Origin: CAVUAF01 sp963739375
GTDB lineage: Bacteria > Acidobacteriota > Terriglobia > Terriglobales > Acidobacteriaceae
Length of the DNA: 64,000 nucleotides
NCBI GenBank assembly: GCA_963739375.1
Contig: CAVUAF010000014.1
Location: 744,001 to 808,000, forward strand
Direction of reading: 5' to 3'
Shown here: piece after piece, positions 43,812-53,235 of the stretch
Layout of the letters: every line of letters starts with the position of its first letter
How positions within the stretch are numbered: the stretch's first letter is position 1
Translations under genes and position numbers: made by a program
The notes under the pieces: generated by a model
What the model was told of the DNA's origin: nothing
Database searches by the model: none
Seen by the model: only the letters and a program-made list of their open reading frames with translations

Positions 43812-44300
43812 CTACTTCACCTCGGTTTCCTGGTAGTGCAGGCACTTCCAGTCGGCGCCGCGCTTGGCCCACACTTCGATGATTGCCAGGTTGGCTTTCA
43901 TGCTCTGGCCGCCGACCATGCCATCCACTTTCGCCCGGTACGTGGCCAGCGCTGCGCCGCCCAGCGACGTAATCTTGAAATCGCTGAGCTCGTAACTGTG
44001 AAGCATGATGCTGTCCACCTCCGCGACCGCCGCCTTTTTGTCGCGCGCCCCCTTGCCGTCGGCCTCCACGGCCATGAACTTGTCGTCCAGCACGGCCGCA
44101 TAGGCATCTTTTTTCTTGTCCTTGAAGTCCTGCCAGGCTTGCTGGATCTTGGTCTGCAACCCGGCCACCGCACCGCCTTCCGGCTTGGCCGCGGCGGCGG
44201 CGGCCGGCGCGGCTCTGGCAGCCTGCTTCTTCGGCGCTTGTGCCACTGCTGTCAGCGCGAACAACAACACTGCTGCCATTACGACTGCCATCCTCTTCAT
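43812..44300 (-). CDS. Secreted NTF2/SnoaL-like (DUF4440-type) protein
   Basis: 162 residues. Signal peptide (MAVVMAAVLLFALTAVAQA), a Lys/Ala-rich spacer, then an NTF2-like fold (LQTKIQQAWQDFKDKKKDAY, AAVLDDKFMAVEADGKG, ELSDFKITSLGGAALATYR). The final VWAKRGADWKCLHYQETEVK is typical of DUF4440. The NTF2-like family covers enzymes and binding proteins; no active site can be assigned. Confidence 0.8.
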   Translation of the reverse strand: MKRMAVVMAAVLLFALTAVAQAPKKQAARAAPAAAAAAKPEGGAVAGLQTKIQQAWQDFKDKKKDAYAAVLDDKFMAVEADGKGARDKKAAVAEVDSIMLHSYELSDFKITSLGGAALATYRAKVDGMVGGQSMKANLAIIEVWAKRGADWKCLHYQETEVK

Positions 44301-44419
44301 CGTTTCCTCCTGACGCAGAATGTCGCGGCAGGGTAACGGACGGCGCCGCTGCGGTCAACCACTGTTAACCGAATAGCCACTCGTTTTCCGCTCCGGGCAG
44401 CGGCTATCCTCGCCAGCAG

Positions 44420-45223
44420 ATGGCAGTCAGCGTTGCGGTTCTGGCCAGCGGCAGCAAAGGCAACAGCGCAGTGGTGCGCAGTGAGCGGGCCGCCATCCTG
44501 GTGGACGCCGGCCTCTCCTGCCGCGAGACCTGCCGCCGCATGGCGGAAGTCGGGCTGGACCCGCTGCAGCTCAGCGCCATCGTCATCACCCACGAACACT
44601 CCGACCACGTCACCGGCCTGCCGGTGCTGGCGAAAAAACTCCGCGTTCCGGTGTTCATGAGCGAGCCGACGTGCCGCGCCTGGCGCCGGCAGCTGGCCGA
44701 TCCCAGCGCCGCTGCGCCCGTGCTTGCCCGCTACGAGAAGTTCGACGCCGGACGCGGCTTCACCGTCGGCGACATCGAAGTCCGCAGCTTCACCATCCCC
44801 CACGATGCCGCCGACCCCGTCGGCTTCACCTTCCACGCCGAAGGGCTGAAGATCGGCCTGGTCACCGACCTCGGCTACATTCCCGCCAGCGTGCGCCAGC
44901 ACGTGCGCGGCTGCGACCTGCTGGTCATCGAGTCCAACCACGACCTCGAAATGCTGCGCCTGGGGCCCTATCCCTGGATGGTGAAGCAGCGCGTCCTGAG
45001 CCGCGTCGGCCACCTCTCCAACGAGGCGCTCGCGGAATTCTTCGCCGGTGATTATGATGGCAGTGCGGCCTTCGTCGTGCTGGCGCACCTTTCCGAGCAG
45101 AACAACCTGCCGGAAATCGCGCTGCACGCGGCCGAGCAGGCGCTGGCGCCGCGCCGCGACCTGGTGCGCAACCGGCTGCTGCTGGCGGCGCAGGCAAGAC
45201 CGCTGGCGCCGATCACGCTGTGA
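44420..45223 (+). CDS. MBL-fold metallohydrolase, YycJ/WalJ-like
   Basis: 267 residues. LASGSKGNSAVV at the N-terminus and ILVDAGLSCRETCRRM are typical of the YycJ group. The metal-binding motif is THEHSDHVTGL, with SFTIPHDAADPVGFTF, TDLGYIPASV and ESNHDLEML supplying the remaining ligands. YycJ-type proteins are thought to be exonucleases or single-strand DNA nucleases linked to cell-wall/DNA repair regulons. Intracellular. Confidence 0.88.
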   Translation: MAVSVAVLASGSKGNSAVVRSERAAILVDAGLSCRETCRRMAEVGLDPLQLSAIVITHEHSDHVTGLPVLAKKLRVPVFMSEPTCRAWRRQLADPSAAAPVLARYEKFDAGRGFTVGDIEVRSFTIPHDAADPVGFTFHAEGLKIGLVTDLGYIPASVRQHVRGCDLLVIESNHDLEMLRLGPYPWMVKQRVLSRVGHLSNEALAEFFAGDYDGSAAFVVLAHLSEQNNLPEIALHAAEQALAPRRDLVRNRLLLAAQARPLAPITL

Positions 45224-45314
45224 TTCGTTATTCGCTATTGGTTATTCGCTATTTGCCGGCGCGACCCATTGCGCCGAACTTCAATAACGAATAACCAATA
45301 ACGAATAGCAAATA
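45224..45314. repeat. Word-permuted inverted repeat (TTATTCG family), second copy
   Basis: Left arm TTCGTTATTCGCTATTGGTT then ATTCGCTATT. Right arm AATAACGAATAACCAATAAC then GAATAGCAAAT. It uses the same words as 39376-39489 in another order, with an unrelated loop. Confidence 0.75.
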
Positions 45315-45767
45315 ATGAGACCCACCTGCATCGATCCCGTGGTCGGCGGCATCCTGGCCGGCTGGCGGTACGACATTTCCGGCATCGCGCCCGACATGCG
45401 CGGCGACTACGAAGGCCACCTCGTCGCCTGCCAGTATTGCCTGGCGCGGCAGCGGCTGCATCGCCGCATCGATATCGGGCTGGTGGTCCTGACCATCATG
45501 GCGGCGGGGCTGTTTGCCATGGCCTTCTTCGTGGTGCGGCTCTTCCACCTGGCGCCGCAACACTCGCTGCTGCTGCAACTCGGGTGCGTGGTCGGCCTCG
45601 GCATCTCCGGCCTGCTCGCGCTCCTGGTCGCCATCAGCACGCCCGCGCCGCTGGTCATCACCGACGCCGCGCTGGAAGGCGCCAAGCGCCTCCACGACCG
45701 CCTGCCCGAGCACATCCGCAATCGTCTTCCCGAAGAGCTGCGCCTGAAGCTCTCCGACCAGTCCTGA
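45315..45767 (+). CDS. Two-helix membrane protein with putative zinc-binding N-terminus
   Basis: 150 residues. The N-terminus contains a GHLVACQYC motif (His-x4-Cys-x2-Cys) like the zinc-binding anti-sigma fold (ZAS). Two membrane helices follow (IGLVVLTIMAAGLFAMAFFV, LLQLGCVVGLGISGLLALLV) and a helical tail (LEGAKRLHDRLPEHIRNRLP). No sigma factor gene is adjacent, so an anti-sigma role is only a possibility. The next gene starts 3 bp after its stop. Confidence 0.65.
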   Translation: MRPTCIDPVVGGILAGWRYDISGIAPDMRGDYEGHLVACQYCLARQRLHRRIDIGLVVLTIMAAGLFAMAFFVVRLFHLAPQHSLLLQLGCVVGLGISGLLALLVAISTPAPLVITDAALEGAKRLHDRLPEHIRNRLPEELRLKLSDQS

Positions 45768-45769
45768 AC

Positions 45770-47125
45770 GTGCCGCCACGCCCTGTCCGTTCCCGCCCAT
45801 GGCTGGTGGCGCTGGCAATTGCCGCGCTGGCGGGTTCCGCCCTTGCGCAGGCGGCGCCGCCGCCGGAGCCGCCTCCACATCAGCATCACGCAGGGATGTC
45901 GATGCCCGAGCACGAGCACGCTTCCGGCGATGCTGCCGGCCTGGCCGCAATGCACGCCGAATTCTCCTCGGGGACGGCGTGGCAGCCCCCGGATGCGCCT
46001 GAGTTCATGTGGATGACGGCGCGCGGCGCGTGGCAACTGATGGCGCACGGCAACCTCTTCGTCACCTTCAACCACCAGGGCGGCCCGCGCGGCGTGGGCA
46101 AGCTGGAAGCGATGAACTGGGTGATGTTCATGGAGCAGCGGCGTGTTGCCGGCGGCACCCTGGTGCTGCGCCAGATGCTCTCCGCGGAGGCGCTCACCGC
46201 GCCCCCCGGCGGCTTCCCGCAGCTCTTCCAGACCGGCGAAACCTACAAAAACGCGCCGCTGGTCGACCGGCAGCATCCGCACGACGTCTTCGGAGAAATC
46301 TCGCTGCTCTACGCGCGCCCCGCGGGCGAGCGAGTTTCCTGGTTCGCCTATGGCGGGCCGGCGGCCGAACCGGCCCTCGGGCCCGTCGCCTACCTGCATC
46401 GCGCGTCGGCGAGCGAACTGCCCGCGGCGCCGCTCTCGCACCATCTGCAGGATTCCACGCACATCAGCTACGGCGTGGTGACCGGCGGCCTCATCGTGGG
46501 CAATGCCTTTGGCCGCGACTTCACCGGCGCCGCGCTGAAGCTGGAGGCCTCCGCCTTCAACGGCCGCGAGCCCGATGAACACCGCGCCACCATTGACTTG
46601 GGAGCGCTCGACTCGTGGTCGCTGCGCGCCGCCGTAGACGTGGGCCGGCGCTGGAGCGCGCAGTACAGCGCGGGCCACCTTACGCATCCCGAAGCGCTCG
46701 CGCCCGGCAACATCCTGCGGCAGACCGCGTCGCTCGCCTACACCCGGCGCTTTGCCAGCGGCCACTGGTGCAGCACGCTGGTGTGGGGAAGGAACCGGAA
46801 GGAGGCTGAACGCACCACGCAGAACGGCTATCTGGCCGAATCGACGCTCAACTTCGCGCGCCGGAATTACGCCTTCACGCGCCTGGAACTGGTGGATAAA
46901 GACGAGTTGCGTGCCACCGTGCCCAACCGCAGCTTCCGCATCGGAGCCTTCACCTTGGGCGGCACGCGCGACGTGGTGCAGGCGTCGCGCTGGCAACTTG
47001 GGCTGGGAGCCGGCGTCACTTTCTACCGCAAGCCGGCGGCGCTGGACGCGGTGTACGGAAGGGACCCGGTGTCGCTCCAGGTCTTTGTCCGGGTGCGCCC
47101 GGGGGAAATGCGGCACGGGCACTGA
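45770..47125 (+). CDS. Secreted His/Met-rich beta-barrel-like protein, putative metal-related
   Basis: 451 residues from a GTG 3 bp after the previous stop. Signal peptide (PWLVALAIAALAGSALAQAA), then PPHQHHAGMSMPEHEHASG, a His/Met-rich stretch like those of copper-resistance outer membrane proteins (CopB type). The rest is beta-rich with alternating aromatic strands (GRRWSAQYSAGHLT, QTASLAYTRRFASGHWCSTL, YAFTRLELVDKDELRATV, GLGAGVTFYRKP), fitting an outer membrane barrel. Copper or other metal binding is inferred from the N-terminus only. No copper pump or chaperone gene is next to it. Confidence 0.72.
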   Translation: MPPRPVRSRPWLVALAIAALAGSALAQAAPPPEPPPHQHHAGMSMPEHEHASGDAAGLAAMHAEFSSGTAWQPPDAPEFMWMTARGAWQLMAHGNLFVTFNHQGGPRGVGKLEAMNWVMFMEQRRVAGGTLVLRQMLSAEALTAPPGGFPQLFQTGETYKNAPLVDRQHPHDVFGEISLLYARPAGERVSWFAYGGPAAEPALGPVAYLHRASASELPAAPLSHHLQDSTHISYGVVTGGLIVGNAFGRDFTGAALKLEASAFNGREPDEHRATIDLGALDSWSLRAAVDVGRRWSAQYSAGHLTHPEALAPGNILRQTASLAYTRRFASGHWCSTLVWGRNRKEAERTTQNGYLAESTLNFARRNYAFTRLELVDKDELRATVPNRSFRIGAFTLGGTRDVVQASRWQLGLGAGVTFYRKPAALDAVYGRDPVSLQVFVRVRPGEMRHGH

Positions 47126-47137
47126 GGGTGAACGCGG

Positions 47138-47557
47138 TCAGTCTTTCGGGGCGTGGATCTTGCCCGCCACCTGGAGGCGCACCAGGGCGCGTTCCAGGGC
47201 CACTTGGCAGCGGTGGAACTCGGTCTCCTCGGCGGTTTTCGTGAGCAGTTGCTCGGCGCGCTGCCGGGCGCGCTCGGCGCGCACCACGTCGATCTCGGCC
47301 GCCTTCTCGGCGGTTTCCGCGAGGATGGTGACGCGGTCGGGCAGGACCTCGGCAAACCCCCAGGCGACGGCGAGGTGCTCGGTGCGGCTGCCGTTGCGAT
47401 ACGTGATCTCGCCTACCGCCAGTTCGCTGATCAGCGGCGCGTGTCCCGGCAGGATGCCCAGGTAGCCGTTGCGGCCGGGAATCTGCATCTCCTCGGCGCG
47501 GTCTTCGACCACCAGCCGCTCGGGGGTGACGATTTCGAGTTTGAACGTGTCAGCCAT
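47138..47557 (-). CDS. atpC: ATP synthase epsilon subunit
   Basis: 139 residues. TFKLEIVTPERLVVEDRAEE, IPGRNGYLGILPGHAPLISE and FAEVLPDRVTILAETAE are the beta-sandwich domain, and the C-terminal helices run from IDVVRAERARQRAEQLL. Epsilon couples the gamma shaft to the c-ring and inhibits hydrolysis. Last gene of the minus-strand atp operon. Start ATG 47557; an upstream in-frame ATG is encoded by repeat DNA. Confidence 0.95.
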   Translation of the reverse strand: MADTFKLEIVTPERLVVEDRAEEMQIPGRNGYLGILPGHAPLISELAVGEITYRNGSRTEHLAVAWGFAEVLPDRVTILAETAEKAAEIDVVRAERARQRAEQLLTKTAEETEFHRCQVALERALVRLQVAGKIHAPKD

Positions 47558-47641
47558 CTGGTCGTTGGCCGTTGGTCGTTGGTCTTTGGCACGTGCCGCC
47601 GGCATTCAGCCAACGGCCAACGACCAAAGACCAACGACGCT
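47558..47641. repeat. Word-permuted inverted repeat (GTTGGTC family) inside the atp operon
   Basis: Left arm CTGGTCGTTGGCCGTTGGTC then GTTGGTCTTTGG. Right arm CCAACGGCCAACGACCAAAG then ACCAACGACG. It lies between atpD and atpC, in the middle of an operon. It may attenuate or stabilise the transcript rather than end it. Confidence 0.75.
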
Positions 47642-47643
47642 TC

Positions 47644-49086
<1,443 letters not shown>

Positions 49087-49108
49087 TGACTCCTCTGTTC
49101 AGAAACGG

Positions 49109-49171
49109 CTACAGCGCGGCGGCGCCGCTCACAATCTCGATGATCTCTCTCGTGATCGCGGCCTGCCGCGC
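49109..49171 (-). pseudogene. Leftover copy of the atpG 3' end
   Basis: 63 bp identical to the end of atpG (49670-49732) except for about three bases. It reads ARQAAITREIIEIVSGAAAL then a stop (working copy: ITKEIIEIV). Offset 561 bp. It sits 22 bp from atpD with the atpD ribosome site in place, so it looks like the original atpG end, now cut off by the DUF4258/DUF2283 insertion. Confidence 0.9.
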
Positions 49172-49173
49172 CT

Positions 49174-49386
49174 CTACCGCGCAATCGCGACGTCTTCCAA
49201 CGTGATCTGCCTGAACGTTGCTGGATTCGGGAGCCGCTGCTTGGCATCGAGGATCTCGATACCCACCAGTCGTCCTTCTGCGTCGTAGTCGGCAGCGATG
49301 CCCTCAGCCAAATGCTTGGTCGTAACCGTGGTTTCAGCGAACCGGATGTAAAGCGCGTCGACTTCAGCGTCGTAGGTGATTCTCAA
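49174..49386 (-). CDS. DUF2283 family small protein
   Basis: 70 residues, the typical DUF2283 pattern: ITYDAEVDALYIRFAE, IAADYDAEGRLVGIEILDAK then a short C-terminal helix. DUF2283 proteins are small and often neighbours of DUF4258 proteins; an antitoxin-like role has been suggested by gene pairing, not shown here. Its stop (49174-49176) directly abuts the leftover atpG 3' end. Same strand as the atp operon, so it is probably co-transcribed with it. Confidence 0.88.
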   Translation of the reverse strand: MRITYDAEVDALYIRFAETTVTTKHLAEGIAADYDAEGRLVGIEILDAKQRLPNPATFRQITLEDVAIAR

Positions 49387-49395
49387 GGCGGCACC

Positions 49396-49662
49396 TCAGA
49401 GGTAATAGACGTAAACCGTCACGACCACGACTTCGTTTGGCTCTTCGGCAAAAATCGGCCGCACCTGCTTGGCTTCATAATACGTGCCATTCCAGGTCCC
49501 TCGGAACGCAAATGTCTTGCGGCACTCCCGACGGCCGCGCTCGGCAGGTTGCCATTCCTCGCTCCGTATGGCGGCAACAATCTCATCCTCGCTGGCGCCA
49601 CGCGATACGAGCTGCTGGCGTGCGTGTCCGGAAAGGCGTATCGGCTTCGTCGTGGTCGCCAT
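49396..49662 (-). CDS. DUF4258 family small protein
   Basis: 88 residues: LSGHARQQLVSRGASEDEIV, AAIRSEEWQPAERGRRECRK and EPNEVVVVTVYVYYL are the DUF4258 layout. This family has a RelE-like size and context and is often paired with DUF2283 (9 bp downstream here). A toxin-like function is inferred only. Its start lies 7 bp after the atpG stop, so it sits immediately in the operon. Confidence 0.85.
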   Translation of the reverse strand: MATTTKPIRLSGHARQQLVSRGASEDEIVAAIRSEEWQPAERGRRECRKTFAFRGTWNGTYYEAKQVRPIFAEEPNEVVVVTVYVYYL

Positions 49663-49669
49663 TCAAAGG

Positions 49670-50788
49670 TCACAGCGCGGCGGCGCCGCTCACAATCTCG
49701 ATGATCTCTTTCGTGATCGCGGCCTGGCGCGCGCGGTTCATCTTGAGCGTCAGGCTGTCGATCATCTCGCTGGCGTTGTTGGTGGCCGAATCCATCGCCG
49801 TCATGCGCGCCGCGTGCTCCGCCGCCACCGATTCCGCGCTCGAGCGGTAGAGCTGGATGGCGACGTACTTGGGCAGCAGGCTGCGGAACATCTCGACCGG
49901 CGGCTGCTCGTAAATGTAATCGGCGCCCGCGCCGAAGCCCGCGGCATGCCGGTCGATGGCCGAGGTGTCGGCGGGATGCGCGCTGATGCCGACGCCGCCC
50001 GCGACCTCGGCCGCATGCTGCCGCTGCTCCTCGGTCATGGTCTCTTCCGCGTAGCGGATCTCTTCCTTGCCGATCTCCTTGATGGGAAGGATTTCGCCCA
50101 CCACCAGGCGCTGCGCGACCACCGACTTGAACTCGTTGTACAGCACGTAGACGGCATCGACCTCGCCGCGGGTGTAGCGGTCGATGACGCTCTCCGCCAT
50201 TTCGCTGGCGTGCGCGAACTGCAGCTTGCCCAGCACCCCGACGTGCTCGCCCACCAGCTGCACCGCACCCAGCCGCGGATAGGTGAGGCCCTCGACGCTG
50301 GAAATCTCGCGCTCCGCCTCCAGGTCGGCGGCCACCTGCGCCTCAATCTGCTCTTCCTGCTGCTCTTCCTGGTAGTTGACGGGGAAGCGGCGGCGCAAAA
50401 AGTCGCGCGCCTTGCGCCCCACCGCCTCAATGTCGATGTTCTTGCCCGCGTTGGCCTGGATGAAGCGCATCGCCGCCTTGAGGATGTTGGTGTTGAAGGC
50501 GCCGGCCAGGCCGCGGTCGCCGGAGACCACGATGAGCAGGATGGTCTTCTCCGCACGGCGCGCCAGCAGCGGATGGCGCGGCTCCCCGGTCTCCGGATCG
50601 TAAATCTCGGCCCGGCTGACCAGCGAGGTGAGGACGTTGGTCAGCATCTGCGCGTAGGGACGCGCCGAAAGGGCACGCTCCTGCGCGCGCCGCAAGCGCG
50701 CCGCCGACACCATCTTCATGGCCTTGGTGATCTGCCGCGTGTTTTTCACGCTGCGGATGCGGCGCCGGATGTCGAGCACGTTGGGCAT
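49670..50788 (-). CDS. atpG: ATP synthase gamma subunit, longer than usual
   Basis: 372 residues against about 290 in most bacteria. The ends are canonical: DIRRRIRSVKNTRQITKAMK, MVSAARLRRAQERAL, VVSGDRGLAGAFNTN and the C-terminal MDSATNNASEMIDSLTLKMN. Extra material lies in an acidic segment (about 140-165, EEQQEEQIEAQVAADLEAER) and around 255-290. The gamma shaft turns inside alpha3beta3. The last 21 codons also exist as a second copy beyond the inserted DUF gene pair. Confidence 0.95.
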   Translation of the reverse strand: MPNVLDIRRRIRSVKNTRQITKAMKMVSAARLRRAQERALSARPYAQMLTNVLTSLVSRAEIYDPETGEPRHPLLARRAEKTILLIVVSGDRGLAGAFNTNILKAAMRFIQANAGKNIDIEAVGRKARDFLRRRFPVNYQEEQQEEQIEAQVAADLEAEREISSVEGLTYPRLGAVQLVGEHVGVLGKLQFAHASEMAESVIDRYTRGEVDAVYVLYNEFKSVVAQRLVVGEILPIKEIGKEEIRYAEETMTEEQRQHAAEVAGGVGISAHPADTSAIDRHAAGFGAGADYIYEQPPVEMFRSLLPKYVAIQLYRSSAESVAAEHAARMTAMDSATNNASEMIDSLTLKMNRARQAAITKEIIEIVSGAAAL

Positions 50789-50794
50789 GGCGGC

Positions 50795-50887
50795 AGTGGT
50801 CGCTGGTCAGTTGCCAGTTGCCAATCGTCAGGTCCCAGGGACCAAGCCCCTGCGAACTGACAACTGCCAACTGGCCACTGACAACTA
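50795..50887. repeat. Word-permuted inverted repeat (GTTGCCA family) inside the atp operon
   Basis: Left arm GGTCGCTGGTCAGTTGCCAG then TTGCCAATCGTCAG. Right arm CTGACAACTGCCAACTGGCC then ACTGACAAC. It lies between the 61-aa ORF and atpG, on the transcript of the atp operon. Confidence 0.7.
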
Positions 50888-51070
50888 TTTCTTTGCGGCC
50901 TGGGCTTGCGGCGTCGCGCCGCCGGCCTGGGCGGTGAGATGCTGGTTCAAAAACATGAGCTGGCGCGCGATCTCGAGCACGCCCAGCGCGGTACTGAGCG
51001 CAACCTTGTCGGTGGCGCGCGGCATGCGCTTGGTGTCGTCCAGCATTTCCTCGATCTCGGGGATCGTCAT
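50885..51070 (-). CDS. 61-residue ORF between atpA and atpG
   Basis: MTIPEIEEMLDDTKRMPRAT, LSTALGVLEIARQLMFLNQH then an Ala/Gln-rich tail (AQAGGATPQAQAAKK). Soluble and helical, no family known. It lies in the operon direction with a GGTTTCCC-type leader (no strong ribosome site). The presence of a defined reading frame with ordinary composition in a tight operon suggests a real gene, but it could also be a chance frame. Confidence 0.5.
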   Translation of the reverse strand: MTIPEIEEMLDDTKRMPRATDKVALSTALGVLEIARQLMFLNQHLTAQAGGATPQAQAAKK

Positions 51071-51147
51071 GGGAAACCTGCTTTCCGCTCTCCCTCCCGC
51101 CTCCCGCGCTAACGCCGGAGGGCCGGCAGCGGAGAGCGCTCTTGCGG

Positions 51148-52681
51148 TTACGCCACCGCCACCTTCTTCTCGGCGATGAACTGTTCTTTGAACTCGGCGA
51201 GCACCTTGTTCATGTCGGCCTTGAGGGCGTCGTCGAGTGTCTTCTTTTCCTCGATGGTCTTCAACAGCCCAGGATTAACGGTCTCCACATACTGGTAGAG
51301 TCCCTGCTCGAAGGCGCGCAGCTGCGCCACCGGCAGGTCGTCGAGCATGCCCTGGGTGCCGGCGTAGAGGATGAACACCTGCTTGCCGAAGGGCAGCGGC
51401 TGGTACTGGTCCTGCTTGAGCAACTCGGTCAGGCGCTCGCCGCGATTCAGCTGCGCTTGCGTGGCCTTGTCGAGGTCGGAGCCGAACTGCGCGAACGCTG
51501 CCAGCTCGCGGTACTGCGCCAGGTCCAGGCGCAGCGAGCCCGCGACCTGCCGCATGGCCTTGATCTGCGCGTTGCCGCCCACCCGGCTGACCGAGAGCCC
51601 GACGTTCACCGCCGGGCGGATGCCGGAGTTGAACAGGTCGGTCTCCAGGTAGATCTGGCCGTCGGTGATCGGAGATGACGTTGGTGGGGATGTAGGCGGA
51701 AACGTCGCCCGCCTGGGTCTCGATCACCGGCAGCGCGGTGAGCGAGCCGCCGCCTAGCTTGTCGTTGAGCTTGGCGGCGCGCTCCAGCAGGCGCGAGTGC
51801 AGGTAGAAGACGTCGCCCGGGTAGGCTTCGCGTCCCGGCGGACGCCGCAGCAGCAGCGAGATTTCGCGGTAGGCGGCGGCGTGCTTCGAGAGGTCGTCGT
51901 AGATGCACAGCGCGTGCCGCCCGGAATCGCGGAAGTACTCGCCGATGGCGCACGCCGCGTAGGGCGCAATGTACTGCAGGGGGGCGGGCTCGGAGGCCGA
52001 CGCCGAAACCACGATGGTGTAGTCCATGGCGCCGTAGTCGCTCAGGGTCTTGACCACCTGGGCAATGGTGGAGCGCTTCTGACCGATGCCGCAGTAGATG
52101 CAGATCAGGTCTTTGCCCTTGTTGTTGATGATGGTGTCGAGCGCGACCGCGGTCTTGCCGGTCTGGCGGTCGCCGATGATGAGCTCGCGCTGCCCGCGGC
52201 CGATGGGGATCATCGAGTCAATGGCCTTCAACCCGGTGGCCATGGGCTCGCGCACCGGCTGGCGGTCAATCACCCCCGGCGCCTGGCGCTCCACCGGGCT
52301 GAACTGGTCGCTGGCGATGGGGCCCTTGTCGTCGATGGGCTGCCCGATGGCGTTGACCACGCGCCCGACGATGGCTTCGCCCACGGGAACGCTCATGATG
52401 CGCCCAGTGCGCCGCACCTCGTCGCCCTGCTTGATCTCGGTGTACTCCCCGAGCAGCACCGAGCCCACCTGGTCTTCTTCCAGGTTCATGGCGATGCCGA
52501 AGACGTCGTGGGGGTACTGCAGCAGCTCGCCGGCCATGACCTTGTCGAGGCCGTGGACGCGGGCAATCCCGTCGCCCAGGGAGATGATGGTGCCGACTTC
52601 GTCGACCGCGATCTTCGTCTCGTAGTTCTCGATCTGCTCGCGGATCAGCTTGGTGATTTCGTCTGCCTTGATCGTAGCCAT
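51148..52681 (-). CDS. atpA: ATP synthase alpha subunit, one frame break
   Basis: Reconstructs to about 510 residues. Walker A is LIIGDRQTGKTAVALDTIIN. The N-terminus TIKADEITKLIREQIENYET and the core SASASEPAPLQYIAPYAACA, DDLSKHAAAYREISLLLRRP and YPGDVFYLHSRLLERAAKLN are canonical. One extra base near 51670 shifts the frame inside YIPTNVIS/ITDGQIYLETDL; the rest (FNSGIRPAVNVGLSVSRVGG to the C-terminus) continues in another frame. Alpha is essential, so an error is the best explanation. Confidence 0.93.
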
Positions 52682-52698
52682 GAATTTTCAGTTCTCAG

Positions 52699-53235
52699 TT
52701 AGGTGCTCAGCGCTTCCTTCAATTTCCGTAACTGCCCCTTGACCGAGCCGTCGTAGATGGTGCTGCCCACGCGGACCACGGCGCCCCCCAGCACCGCGGG
52801 ATCGGTCTGGTCCTGGGCGCGCACCTGCCCGCCGGTAGTGGCGGCGAGGCGCGTTTCCAGCTCCCGCTTTTCGTCGTCTCCGAGTTCGCGCGCGCTGGTC
52901 ACCTCGGCCTCGGTGATGCCCAGGCGCTGGTTCAGCTCCGTGCGCAACAGGCGCGCCACGTCGCCCAGCCCCGCAATACGCCGGTGATCGATCAGGATGG
53001 CGGCAAAATTCCGCACCGGCTGCGACATTCCCCCGCGCTGCACGATCACGTCCAGCAGCTGGCGTTTCTCCTCCGCCGGAATCGCCGGGCTCTCCCAGAC
53101 GATGCGCAGGTCGTGGCTGGTGTGCAGCATCTCCACCAGCTGCGCCAATTCCGCCAGCACCTGGTCGGCATCCAGGCGCCGCGCCACGATCACGTCGGCG
53201 AAGGCGCGGGCATAGCGGCTGCTGACGGCGGCCAT
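52699..53235 (-). CDS. atpH: ATP synthase delta subunit
   Basis: 178 residues. SSRYARAFADVIVARRLDAD, IPAEEKRQLLDVIVQRGGMS and the C-terminal LGGAVVRVGSTIYDGSVKGQ then LRKLKEAL are those of AtpH (OSCP). It links the b-stalk to alpha. Its start abuts the stop of atpF with no gap. Confidence 0.93.
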   Translation of the reverse strand: MAAVSSRYARAFADVIVARRLDADQVLAELAQLVEMLHTSHDLRIVWESPAIPAEEKRQLLDVIVQRGGMSQPVRNFAAILIDHRRIAGLGDVARLLRTELNQRLGITEAEVTSARELGDDEKRELETRLAATTGGQVRAQDQTDPAVLGGAVVRVGSTIYDGSVKGQLRKLKEALST

